DNA of 64,000 nt from Parasponia andersonii (lineage: Eukaryota; Streptophyta; Magnoliopsida; Rosales; Cannabaceae): assembly GCA_002914805.1 (NCBI GenBank), contig JXTB01000133.1, forward strand, positions 500,242 to 564,241. The letters run 5' to 3'. The notes beneath the pieces were generated by a model. It was not told the DNA's origin. It saw only the letters and a program-made list of their open reading frames with translations, and did not search any database. The position numbers were made by a program, and so were the translations under genes. Below are positions 1 to 11,816 of this stretch, piece by piece (position 1 is the stretch's first letter; every line of letters begins with the position of its first letter).

Positions 1-1020
1 CGTTTTTCTATAAAATCCTATTATGCATGTTTTATTGAAAAACCTGAGTACAGTAGTTTTTACACTTCAGTTCTGTATTGCACATGTCATAGGATCATAC
101 ATGAGCACTATGTTAGCAGCATGGGTTTTACAGTGTGGCGCTGTGTGCCCCACTGTCGGTGAAAGTCCGTAAACTTGCGCAAGGTCTTGTTACTTCTGAT
201 TACCTCCCTATTTGGCAGGTGTAGGCAATTTGGTTGCCCCTCCAGGTTTGGTAGGCGACACATGGGTGTCCCCTCCGGGTATGGGCTTAGGTATCAGGCA
301 GGCTGTTAGGTACACTTAGTGCCATCATCCTGGGTTTCCACAGATGAGAGGATGTGAGCTCATGGGTATGGGTTGATTTGTGTCATGTGCATATGGAGTG
401 ATGGTTTTTATTACACTTTTATATATATATATTGGCTCCCGGTTTGGATTATATATATACGTGTGTGTATGTTTTGGATTTGAACTAACCATACAGGAGA
501 TTCCCATTACTGAACTGTTTTTCCCCGAGGTAACTATTTTCATACTGGGCATTGTATGCTCACCCCCCTTACCTTCCTCCTCAGGTGGTGTCCAGTGCGA
601 TTTTGGTGATCAAGAGGAGTAAGAGGTCATTGGGATTGCAGTTCGCCTCTTGGTAATGCTAGGAGTTTGTTGTCATAGTCTTTGGACTATTTGGAATTTT
701 ATGTTAGCATTGAACCAAGATTACTGCTTTCTATTTTGTCTGCAAACTTATGTATGCCATTCTGATATTTGACGTCTGTTGTGAATGATGATGATGATGA
801 GTTTTGAAATTTATTTCATGTTTTTAAGTAATTGTTCAATTTATGTTTGGTGGTGTATACGAACTGTGGGAGTGGTTCACGGGATGGAATTCCGAATATT
901 TTATTTAAATGAACTGTTTTATAAAAACTAAAACTTTTGACACTTTTCAAATAAATTAAGGAATTTCCCACCTTTGTGAAATTCCCCTTCTGCCACTAGC
1001 CCGGGTTTTGGGTCGTGACA
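1..1020 (+). mobile_element. 3' portion of an LTR (solo or 3' LTR), cut by the window edge
   Basis: This stretch is the inverted counterpart of 43221-44240, and both copies end in the same way, at a GTGACA terminus (1015-1020). The complete copy at 43221-45414 has TG...CA ends and a target duplication, so this is the 3' half of the same LTR with the rest lying left of the window. Sense is plus strand, judged from the complete copies. The next bases (1021-1043) show no tRNA primer-binding site, so it is a solo LTR or the 3' LTR of an element to the left. Short open frames here (for example 380-622) are not genes. Confidence 0.8.
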
Positions 1021-1060
1021 CATTAAGTGGCCAGTGTCACGACGCCAACTTCCTTAGGCT

Positions 1061-1192
1061 CTCTTTGGTTAGATTTTCTTTTTAATCTTGAATTTATTTG
1101 GTGTGTCAAGATGTAGTTGCTATAATCTCTTTGGTTAGATTTTCTTTTTAATCTTGAATTTATTTGGTGTGTAAAGATGTAGTTGCTATAAT
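1061..1192. repeat. Tandem duplication, 2 x 66 bp
   Basis: Two adjacent copies of a 66-bp unit beginning CTCTTTGGTT (1061-1126 and 1127-1192) are nearly identical. The pair lies about 40 bp beyond the LTR end. Confidence 0.9.
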
Positions 1193-1818
1193 TTTATTGT
1201 GTTGATTCTAAATATGTGCGAGTTTAGTTTATTTTTCTGAGTTTTGTGTACTAGTATATGTTCCTTCTTTTAAATTTGGAACTTGTGAATTCAAATATCT
1301 TGAAAAATCTATATGTTGATGAATATCAACATCTCAGAAGACATGTTGCCACTATACCATTCAGAAGAGTCAATTCGAGTATTGGTGGAGGGTGTTTTGA
1401 AAGAGTCAATCGAATTGAAGGTATATTGGCCTTAAATCTTCTATTTATACAGACAATATATTGACAGTGATTTAAGCTCTCATTAATGACTTCGTCAGTC
1501 ATAAAGTATTATTTCAATACATAATTTGTATATTTTTCTTTTCTTTTTTTTTTTTCCGAATATCGTGTTTAAATAATCATGTATATGTGGTGAAGCTACA
1601 CTGCATGATTTAATTAACTTTGTTTTAGGAGTGGAGGATGAGCCTATCCATACCCTTCTTCCATTTGTAGAATATGTTACTGTAAATATTTTGCCTTTTT
1701 AATACTATATTTATTTTTCTCAAAATTTTTTTTAAAAAAATTAAGGGCATGAATAAAATAATATAGAAAAATGAGGAGTATATTAGATGAGAATCACAAT
1801 ATGGAGACAAAGACGCTG

Positions 1819-1863
<45 letters not shown>

Positions 1864-2628
1864 ATGTGAAGGGAGGATGACAAATTTTAGTCTCCATTCC
1901 ACTTAGGATTATTGGTGCCATGCATTTTTGCTCTGGCTTCTGTAGCTTTTTCTATTTTTAGAGATATCTATTCTTTGTCATACTATCGTTATCGCTTCCG
2001 TTTGATGTATTCTTTTTCTTGTCCATTTTTTTCATTTTTCGGTCGTTTGTTTTTTGGATGCCTTGTATTATTTTTTTTCTTAATTGAACTTTGGATTTGA
2101 ATTGTTGCGTGTGGGATAGAGGTTTTTATTGGGTGCAAATATAATTGGAATGTTTGAGTAATTTATTGGTGCTTCTCTTTGCTAGTCTTTATTCATTAAA
2201 AAAAAAAAGGGAAAATGATAAATTTATTATATAAAAGAGAAAAATTTTCCAAAATAAATTGATAGCTAACTATTAAATATTGCTTTTAGATAACCCAGTC
2301 ACAACAGATACCCGATTTTTCTATAAAATGAGAATATCTTGATAATTGCTCTTTCCTGAAATGATATACCTCTCACGAAATATAACAATTTTGTTAAACA
2401 TAAACTTGATTCATGATCATGCTATTTAGCCAATAGCCTTACCATGCAATTGAGTGAAATTTATATATAAACATGTCATTTCAAACGCCTTCATGAACAT
2501 GCACGCATGTAGATGACCATAGCTACAGGAGTTTGAGCACCCATGAATTCAACTAAAATTTTCTTGCATTGGACTATTTATAATACTATTGTATGAGTAT
2601 TTCACAATTCCGGTAATATTATATTTTT

Positions 2629-2663
<35 letters not shown>

Positions 2664-3548
2664 CATAAGTCATGCGTCAAATGTACGGCAACAATGAAAA
2701 TATAGAGCCTTGCCCTTGCCGTCCCTGTGCTCCATCTGTCTCAGCATTGACTTGTAGGGATTTCAACTTGTCTGGTGAATAAATTATATCTTGTCATATT
2801 ATTTAATTGGATTGAAAGATATGGATGACTTCAAGGGTAGTACCATATAATTGCAGAAATTAACTTATTATCTAATTGGATGTCTTATTATTTAATTGGA
2901 TACCTCTCTCATTGAATACAGTAGATATAGGGAAACAATCATTGACCGTTAGTGTGAGCACAGTAGATAGGTATTTTATTTTTTTTTAATTAATACGATA
3001 ATAATTATAGACCGTTATATTGCAAGATAGTAGTTAAAAAATAAATATTTGTTTAGTATATTTGCTTGTGACCATTAAGTTAAAATATAACTGTAAATAT
3101 AGGTTTCACTACCAATAATTTTTTTAAGAAAAAAAAAACCTACTATAGCACTGATCATGTATGTATATATTATATATAATAAAATGTTGATATGCAATGG
3201 ATGGGAGAATTATTAGCTGGATATGTAGGTACCAAAACAAATAACTTATTTTGAATTTTGGATCTTTCTTTTTTAGAAGTTTTGATCGATCGTTTAATAT
3301 GTACATAAGTTTTTGGAATATATGATTGATTATTATACAAAATAGTTTAGGAAAAAGTATACATTAATCATTAATTTGGCATTTTAGGTTTCTGTACCGG
3401 CACTTTGTATTTTGTGAAATTACAATCGAAACATTTAAGTTTAGATTTTCTTTCAAATTTCACCAGGTAAATGTACAAAATTGGTGAATGAAAATGCAAA
3501 TTATCCTCCGAATATAATGACAATTATATTAAAAAAAAAACTAAATCA
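1193..3548. other. AT-rich intergenic DNA, no gene recognised
   Basis: No coding region is supported. There is an uninterrupted (AT)n run at 1821-1858 and a shorter one around 2634-2660. A 68-codon open frame at 1258-1464 (plus) has no recognisable motif and no splice context that I can defend. Confidence 0.6.
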
Positions 3549-6445
3549 CACTACAAGAAGACATGAATAGAGCGATGACAAATGTCATGGCTTTAAATCC
3601 AAACGTCGTTTTAGATCTAAAGTGGCGACAATGTCCCCACTTTAGATACCTAAAGTGGTATAGATACCTAAAAATTCGTTGGTATAAATACCTAAAGCGA
3701 CGACATATATGGTCTTTGCATTAGATAATTTATAGCGACGACAGTTGTCCTCGCTAAAAAGATGACAAAAAAATGTCATTTAGCAGACCAATAGCAGAGA
3801 CAATTTCGAAATTATTGTCGGTATATGTTAATTTCTATTAGTGACAACTATCGCTACATTAGAGTGAATTTTTGTTTTTATTAAATAATTAATTAAATTA
3901 ATGACCAATTTTTCGCTTTATATGGAATTTTTTTAAATTAATTATTTAAAATAATTATTTTTTATATATTTATTTTTAACAATAATAAATAAGTCAAATT
4001 TAAATAAATAAAAAATACATTAAGGTAAACCAAATAAATTAATAATTAATAAAAATAAATAAATAAAATAAGATTTAAATAACATTAATATTAAATAGAA
4101 TTGTTCAAAATTAAAAATATATAGAATTGTCTAAAGCTAGAAATAAGTCTACAATCCTAAGTCTTTGTCCTCGATTTCTTTACACTCATCTTCTTGACGA
4201 GTCGATTGAGGTGCAAAAGGAGGGGTGAAACGAGGTGGCAATAGCGGGGGCGGGGGTATTATGCCAAACGATGTCAAAGTGGACCCTAGATGGATAGAAG
4301 TAGGACTAGGCATGTTGACATATGGTACTAAAGATGACAAGATCATCTGCATCTAAGCTATCTACGCCACCTGAGCCTCTATTAATCACTGTTATTATTA
4401 AGCGATCATCTCTTAGGTGGCTACCTTTCGCTGCTGGGCTGTCGTCATGTATTGTTGGTTCTCTTGCATGTATCACTGGATATCCGCAGGTACTAGAGGT
4501 GGAAAGTCTAGTAGGATAGATCTAGTACTAGAAGTGGATTTACTCAACTTACATTTGACAACTCTCCGAAATCCATGATGTGTACTGAAAACCTCATCCA
4601 CAATATGAGGATCACTGATAGAAACAGATGAGTTCGAACCAAATTAGAAAGATGCTTGAGACTGAGTGTTCTGAATCTTAATCATCTTATTCTGCAAAAA
4701 GATTAAAATTAGTGTGTGTATATATATATATATATAAGAGATTTTGTTTTAGAAAAATTAATTAATGACATGCGTAATTGGCCTCAATCTGTGTATTTAG
4801 CTATACGGTCCACTCAATAAAGCAATGATCCTTGAAACTCTCAACAACTAGCTGAAGCTCGCTAGTAGTAAGATCGCACTGTAAAAATATTTGAAGTGAC
4901 ATAATTTATTATTAAATTTAATGTTTTAAAAATAAATTAACTAAAACATAACTTTATTACCTTCTTATATTGTTTGTTAGCAATAGAAGTGGTTCCATGT
5001 TTGTTTACTGCTAACTAACACACCTTGCAACATTTCTTTCAAACATCGCCTATAGGAAAATAATTTATTAAAAAAATATTTTATTACTTAATAATAAAAA
5101 AATAATTCATAACAAAATATTAACCCTAAACTCCAGAAATTCAAAAAGGTCGTAACAGTATCCTCGTGTCGTGACATCCATCTTGCTATGCACTTTGGAA
5201 AATGTCGTGGCCAAGTGAAGAGCATTTTTATCGCTCCCAACAAGCTCGAAATGCTTATTAAGCTCGGTTTTATAGTTTCTATATAAACTGGCAGCAGTCA
5301 TCATCCCTGACATTGGCCAAATCATCGTTGTCTTCATCAAGATCTTTGTATTCAAAAAATTTCTATAATTGAAAAAATTATCATTATGTTAAAAGTAAAT
5401 ACAAAATTCATAATATTTAATAAATATGACCTATTTATTACCTCGTCAATAGGAATGATCTTCATTTTCTGTGTAGCTAGAATCGACTTCTAATTTTTGT
5501 ACTAAGGATCCACATTCTGTCGAACAAACATGCCAATCAAATGGAGGAAGTATTTTTTATAGTCGTCGATTGTGTGCCAAGTGTCTCCTGCCTTGTTGAA
5601 TTTGATAGGAAGATGGTTCCTCCTATTTTCCTCAAATAGCTAACATAGGTTTCATGACCTACTCTTCGATCTTACATTTCTTCTGATTGGTTCTATAAAA
5701 TAAATAAACATATTAGCAAGCATGGTCCACATATCCAAAGTAACGAAAAAGAAAAAAATTTAATATGTAACGAATAATGCCTGACTAACCCGTTGAAGGA
5801 CTCTAGTAGGATACCATAAAAGGTTGGTACCTCCATCACTACCCTGATAACTAGGCTCAATAGTAACGATGACCATATGCATGTATAATACTGACAAATA
5901 TATTATAATTAAAAAGTGTAGAGGAATATTGAAATCAAATATATTACAACAATTAAGTGTTTTTTAGATAGAATAGTTATGGATAACTATTCATAATATG
6001 TCCTAAATCTACCTTATCACTCTATTTAAAATACTTTATTATTTATTATATATAATTATTTTTCGAATTAAAGATTTTATTCGAATTAAAAATTCTAAAG
6101 CAATGACAATGTATAGTCACCATTTTAGAGTTTAAATAAAATTTTAAAAAACTATATTTATTATTTATAATTATTATATTTTAGTCGAATTAAAAATTCT
6201 AAAGCGGCGACTATAGTCGCTCTAAAAAATAAGACATTTTCACCATATTTTCTGAAAATTGCAACCTTATGTTGTCGCTTTAGAGTTTTTAGTGGGAGAT
6301 ATGCCACTTGGCGCACTTAATATAAGGCAGCAAAAATTATTGCTGCTTTAGATTTTTTAGTGAAAATTAGTAGTGCACGTTAACAATGCAATATTTAAAG
6401 TGGCAACTTTTAATAGTCACCGCTACAAGCAGATTTGATGTTGCT
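3549..6445 (-). mobile_element. Degenerate CACTA (En/Spm) DNA transposon
   Basis: The left end reads CACTACAAGAAG at 3549, the terminus typical of plant CACTA elements. Next to it are short subterminal repeats of the type TAAAGCGACGAC (about 3618, 3699, 3735). Inverted versions occur at the other side (about 6205 and 6275). Between them, minus-strand reading frames resemble the En/Spm-associated plant transposase family (Transposase_24 type): a block at 5107-5355, a block at about 5505-5625 containing AGDTWHTIDDYKKYF, and a proline-rich tail at 4149-4352. Stops and frame changes break every block. The right terminus is unclear; I place it near 6445 from the last subterminal-like sequence. No 3-bp target duplication could be confirmed. 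Confidence 0.65.
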
Positions 6446-6790
6446 TTTGGTGAGAGATAAAATCTTTAGGTCTCCTCGCTCTATTTATTGTTTATATAGG
6501 TAGTAAAACATGATAAAAACAATGTCATATTTTTTTATGTACATCAAAGAACAACCATTTTGTTACCATACTTTTACTTCCTATGAATCATTAAGGAAAT
6601 TGGACGAATAACTTTTTGAAAGTGGCTTTTAGTAAATTAAAATCAAGCCTATGTTCTAAAACTTCTTGCAAAATACCCTCTTTGCATGGTTGAGCATATG
6701 TCCATTGTTTATCATATTACAACCATGGAACACATCACGTTACTGTGTATGCAAGGAAGTAAACCATTCAAAAATCCACTCACATGTTCT
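6446..6790. other. AT-rich DNA between CACTA remnant and Copia LTR
   Basis: Nothing recognisable. The last five bases before the LTR (6786-6790, GTTCT) would be one half of the Copia target duplication, but the other end of that element is lost. Confidence 0.5.
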
Positions 6791-8112
6791 TGTTGTCCCA
6801 AGAATAGCTAACCCAAGAAGAGGGTGAATTGAGTTTTTAAAAATTTTACAAACTTTTTAAATTAAGTAACAAGATTAAGTAAATAATAAATGAAGTAAGT
6901 AAAAATAGTAAATAAATAAGCACAATATCAAAGTAAATAAATTAAAGAGATAGGGATAGGGAGATGCAAACGCTATTTATACGAGGTTTGACAAACACAA
7001 CAGTTTGCCTCCCCAGCTCTCCACAACTTGCTTAGAGCTTTCCACTATAGGATCAAGATTATAGGCTAGACCGACCCTTTGTACAACCAGAGTGATTTCT
7101 TCTTAGATACACATACGCCTTTATAATAGTCTTGAATCTGACTTTATTACGCCTAACCACAGATTATTTTGAATTCGGTGTCAACCTCACCTATACCGGG
7201 TTATTTATGACTCTGGTGCCAACCTCACCTCTAAATAATATTTTTATGAAAATACAAGTGAACACTTACTCAAAGAATCACCTCTCAAAGAAATAATACA
7301 AGATAAACTTAGGTGATTTGAGAACAATGCATAAATAATGCTCTAGAAATGGCTCAAATAGATTTCAAAGTTATAGTTGAGTAAAAGAGAGCTTTTGCAT
7401 TTAGAAACTGATTGGGTATCAATATAGATTCGTATTCTCTCTCTTTAAGTCATCAAACTTGGCTCTATTTAAAGGTATCTTCAAAAACTAGGTGTTTTTG
7501 GCCGTTGGTATCTTGGTGCCAAAATTTTGATCGACCAAAAAATTAGCCGTTGGAGTCTGATACGCCAATTCAGCTCCAACGACCATTTTTGGCCTTTATT
7601 TTTCTCGACCAAGCCTGGTCGACCAAAATTAGTCAGAAACAATTTTTTTTTTTTGTTTCGTTGAACTAATTTTATCGTTCTTAAAACTTTTTTTTCAAAA
7701 CATTTTTAACATTAAGAAAATGTACTTTTAAGAATATTTGTGCTAGATTAGAAATAGTATTTATTTTCAAATAATTAATAGATTTAAAGTTTAGCTAATT
7801 CTTTGAAAAATCATTTGAGAGATTTTTGAGCCACATCAAAGAGAATATTTTATGCAACGTATTAAATCAAGTACAAGACTAGGAAATAAATTTTAACCTA
7901 TTTAGACTTGGTCTTGAATCTTGATTTTTCACATTCATCTTCATCCTTCAAAGTTTTTCAATGATGCTATATTCTTGAGAACTTCATTTCTTGAGTTTCG
8001 TCAATTTTTTTTTTCAACTTCATAACTATAAACTCAAGCCAGTTATTAATAACTAAATCACATGTTTGTTATTATCAAAATAAGACAAGATTGAAAGCCA
8101 CATAGGTCAATA
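6791..8112 (-). repeat. 3' LTR of the Copia element
   Basis: Its outer end begins TGTTGTCCC at 6791. Bases 6791-7110 match the other LTR at 14983-15303, including a shared stretch about AGCTCTCCACAACTTGC. The inner end is set by the polypurine tract, where the sense strand would begin TATTGACC (originally probably TGTTG, matching the CAACA at the far end as an inverted terminal repeat). Length is about 1322 bp. Palindromic sites with core GGTCGACC or GATCGACC occur at 7525-7540 and 7615-7628. Confidence 0.8.
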
Positions 8113-8305
8113 ATCTCCCCCTTTTTGATGATGACAAACATTGATTTTTGAGATAAAAATAATGATACAACTAATTAGCATACATGATCTTACCATTATT
8201 TTTAGAAACTCTCCCTCAACATATATATGGAAAAAAATTCTCCCCTTTTTAACTCAAATTATGCATACATTAAGTAACAAAAACCATGAATATTTCTCCT
8301 CTTTT
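8113..8305 (-). promoter_or_regulatory. Cluster of polypurine tracts next to the 3' LTR
   Basis: On the minus strand AAAAAGGGGGAGAT lies at 8113-8126, directly against the LTR, as expected for the primer of plus-strand DNA synthesis. Two further purine tracts follow: AAAAAGGGGAGAA at about 8238-8250 and AAAAGAGGAGAAA at about 8293-8305. Repeated polypurine tracts before the 3' LTR are described for Sireviruses. Confidence 0.7.
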
Positions 8306-8569
8306 GAAATCAGCAAAAAAATCAAAAGCACCAAGAAAAATATACCATACATAAGCATAGTGAGAATAGTAGATCATAAATGATAGGCATAAGTCTCACA
8401 TAAGGTTCCATCATCCATAATAAGAAGACATACAAAAAGAGTTCGAAAGGTTCAAAAAAAAATACTAACACATCATAAAAGAATATGCAAAATATAAGTA
8501 AATAAGCAAGAGAGGAAAACTCTAGGATAGGGGAGGATTTTGTCCTTGATGCATGTAGTTCCACATCTC

Positions 8570-9673
8570 TTATTGGTGCTCAAAGAAGCGATCAAATTGT
8601 GCTTGTTGAGAGTCTTGAAGAGCTTGAATTTGTCTACCATGATCTTCCTTGAATGCATTAAAGTCCACAACAAGAGTGTCTAAGCATACATTCATAAGTT
8701 GAAAGGCTTCTTCAAAGCTAAAAGTGGGAGGAGTTACATGAGTAGCAGATGGGTCACCTTCCTCATTATCACCATAATCATGAGTCTCAATGGGTACACT
8801 AGGATCACCGGGCTTTTCGAGCCTATGATATGACCAAGTACAATTAGTCTCATTAAAAAACCAATGCATGCACTCAACGGCAGTTCTATCATAAGGAGAT
8901 ATTGGTTTTTCCTTGACGGACTCATCATGAAGAGGAATTTCAAAATGATCAAAAATTCGAGTAAGCACCATTCCATAAGGAAGATACCCCGTCTTCTTAG
9001 CACCAGCTTCCCTCATTTGGGTCATAAGGATATGTCCTAAATTTATAGCTTTCCCCATGACTATAGAGTTAATCAAGAAAATATCAAGAGGATGGACCAT
9101 CTCTCTATGGCTAGTACGAGAAAGAATGTTGTAGGTGATATAGTGCTGAAGGAGTCTACTATGAACATTCAAATAATTAGCGATATAATTTGGATAATAA
9201 TTGCCATCTCTAGTCAGATTCTTCAAAGTTGTCACCGCATCAAAATCTCCCGTAAGATCAATTGGACGACTACCTTCATTGGGTATTTCTAGAATAGCAC
9301 AAAGATCACTCATATTCATATCAATAACCTTCCCTTTAAGAGTACAAGTGATTCCATGAACTTCATTCTTTAGGTTCATAGCAGCATTAAAACCTTTTAC
9401 TAACCTAGGATAAGTAAATCCATTAATGCTAGAAAAGGAAACCTAACCCATCCCATGAAATATATGCCTCCAACCTACCAGTTTTTCTATAGCTACCCAA
9501 TCCACACTTCTTCCATTCACTAAAGCCCTCTTAGTAAAATTATTTTGAAAATCATCTATAATTCTAGGATTAGTGAAAAGAGGAGTGTCAAACCTTGATT
9601 TTGATTGCCTTTCTTCTTCTTCTCTGATAACATTCTTCCTTGAACTCTTCTTGGCACGAGCTTTGAATGACAT
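8570..9673 (-). pseudogene. Env-like third ORF of the Copia element, one in-frame stop
   Basis: A 367-residue frame lies downstream of pol and upstream of the polypurine tract, the place of the env-like ORF in Sireviruses. It starts MSFKARAKKSSRKN at 9673, with a lysine/arginine-rich N-terminus. The next section (about residues 25-75) resembles the plant transposon-protein domain often found in retroelement third ORFs. The C-terminal 50 residues are glutamine- and glutamate-rich and could form a coiled coil. A single TAG at 9443-9445 splits it; both halves are in the same frame and the 21 codons after the stop are open. I see no clear signal peptide or membrane segment, so a true envelope role is not supported. 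The function of these ORFs is unknown. Confidence 0.65.
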
Positions 9674-10148
9674 GATGACTTATTCATGGATTTGAGCGAG
9701 AGAAATATAGAGATAGAATAGGCAGAATGATCACAAAATTAGAAGGAGCAGATACAGTTTAATGGGAAAAAAGAAGAAATTTTGAAGGAATTAGAGTGAA
9801 AACTCATAGAAATTAAGATTAGAAGCAAAGGAGATAATGGTTTAGGGTTTTGGTTCAGGGGATAAGAGTTTTGAGTGAGAGGAATGAGAGAAAAACAAGG
9901 AAAAGACCAAAAAAAACTATCTCAATTTTAATTTTGGTCGACCAAGATCTAAAAATCAGCAAAATAGAACAATTTCGCATGTCTGAAGCAACTATCAGTT
10001 TTAGTCGACCAAAATCTGAAAAGTTTCAAATTTGGTGAAAATAGAAAAAAAAAAGTATATATTTTTAAAGAATCAATTTAGAATTTCAGATTTGGTAAAA
10101 TAAAATGAGAAGGGAAAAAGACTAAAAGAAAAGCATGACAAAGTATAA
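9674..10148 (-). other. Spacer between pol and env-like ORF
   Basis: Non-coding. It contains two palindromic sites, TTTTGGTCGACCAAG at 9932-9946 and TTTTAGTCGACCAAAA at 9999-10014, like those in the 3' LTR. Confidence 0.6.
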
Positions 10149-11816
10149 TCAGGAAATTTCATCAAAATCAAGCATGCCAAGTTCTCTTCTAATCATACAA
10201 AATCGTTCTTCACCAAGAGGTTTTGTAAAAATGTCTGCTAATTGTTTTTCAGTAAGGAAAAATACAAGAAAAACATCACTTTTTTTGCATATGATCACGA
10301 AGGAAATAATGCCTTATATTAATGTGCTTAGCTCGTGAATGCAAAATAGAATTTTTAGATAAGCTAATAGCACTAGTGTTATCACATTTAATAGGCACAT
10401 GTGCAAATTTCATACCAAAAGCTAAAAGTGTTTGTTTTATCTAAAGAATTTGTGCACAACAACTATTCGCTGATATATACTCCTCTTCGATGGTGGAAAG
10501 AGCAACTGAATTTTGTTTCTTGCTAAACCAAGAAACTAGTGAGCATCCCAAAAAGTGACAAGTACCACTTGTGCTCTTTCGATCGGTTTTGCACCCGGCA
10601 AAATCCGCATCCGAATAACTTGAGATATCAAAGTGTGTGCCTTCAAGATACCATAATCCTATATTAATAGTGCCATGCAAATACTTTAAAATACGTTTAA
10701 CCGCACTAAGATGGGATTCTTTAGGATTAGATTGATATCTAGCACATAGACAAACACTAAACATGATATCCGGTCTACTAGCGGTAAGATAAAGTAAGGA
10801 TCCGATCATACCTCGATATTTAGTAATATCTACCACTTTGCTACTTTCATCTTTGTCAAGCTTGATTGATAAGCTCATTGGGGTCTTCATTGGTTTTGAA
10901 TGTTCAAGATCAAACTTCTTGAGTAGCTCTTTGATGTACTTTGCTTGATTGATGAAGATTTCTTCTTTGGATTGTTTTATTTGAAGCCCAAGGAAGAAGT
11001 TCAAGTCTCCCATCGTACTCATCTCAAATTCATTATGCATGCACTTGGAGAATTCTTCACATAAATAAATATTAGTAGTTCCAAATATAATATCGTCAAT
11101 ATAGATTTGCACAATTATCATATCCACCCTTTTCTTCTTAATAAAATGAGTAGTATCTACTTTTCCCATTGAAAACTTATTTGAGATCAAAAAGTTTTTT
11201 AATCTATCATACCAAGCTCTAGGAGCTTGTTTTAGACCATATAAAGCCTTTTTCAATTTGTAAACATGATCTGGATACTTATGATTTTGAAAACTAAGGG
11301 GTTAGGCTACATAAACTTCTTCTAAAATATATCTATTTAAAAATGCGCTCTTAACATCCATTTGGTAAAGAATAAAATTCTTATGGCATGCAAATGCTAA
11401 GAGCATTCTAATGGATTCTAATCTTGCTATGGGTGCAAAGGTTTCTTCATAATCGATACCTTCTTCTTGATTGAAACCTTAGGTCACTAATCTAGTCTTA
11501 TTTCACACAATCATCCCATGCTCATCTAATTTATTTCTAAAGACTCATTTAGTTCCAATAACTGAATGATCACTAAGTCTTGGAACCAATTCCCATACAT
11601 CACTTCTTTCAAATTGATTTAGCTCCTCTTGCATTGTTAAAATCCAAAATTCATCTTTTTCAGTATCTTTAAAACTTTTGGGTTCAATTTGAGAAAGGAA
11701 AGCTAAGTTGTTGCAAATATTTCTAAGTGATGTTCTAGTTGTGAGACCTTGTAAAAGATCACCTAGAATTTGGTCTTTAGGATGAGCATGACTAAATTTT
11801 AAATCTTGAGGAATAG
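10149..11816 (-). pseudogene. Copia pol fragment: reverse transcriptase and RNase H
   Basis: The reverse transcriptase begins in a broken section (about 11816-11257) with recognisable FERSDVWELVP, DVKSAFLN and FAPIARLES blocks. It continues in a 271-codon open stretch (10441-11256) with ALYGLKQAPRAWY and the active-site motif YIDDIIFG. RNase H follows (SYSDADFAGCKTDRKSTSGT and STIEEEY). TAG at 10441-10443 replaces the usual Trp codon after CCAQIL; the RNase H tail then resumes (KCDNTSAISLSKN, HINIRHYFLRDH), shifts frame near 10280 and ends with a RRELGMLDF-like tail at 10149. Other stops are at 11302-11304, 11479-11481, 11503-11505 and 11545-11547. Each fits a C-to-T or G-to-A change from the Copia consensus. 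In life this domain copies element RNA into DNA in cytoplasmic particles. Confidence 0.9.
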
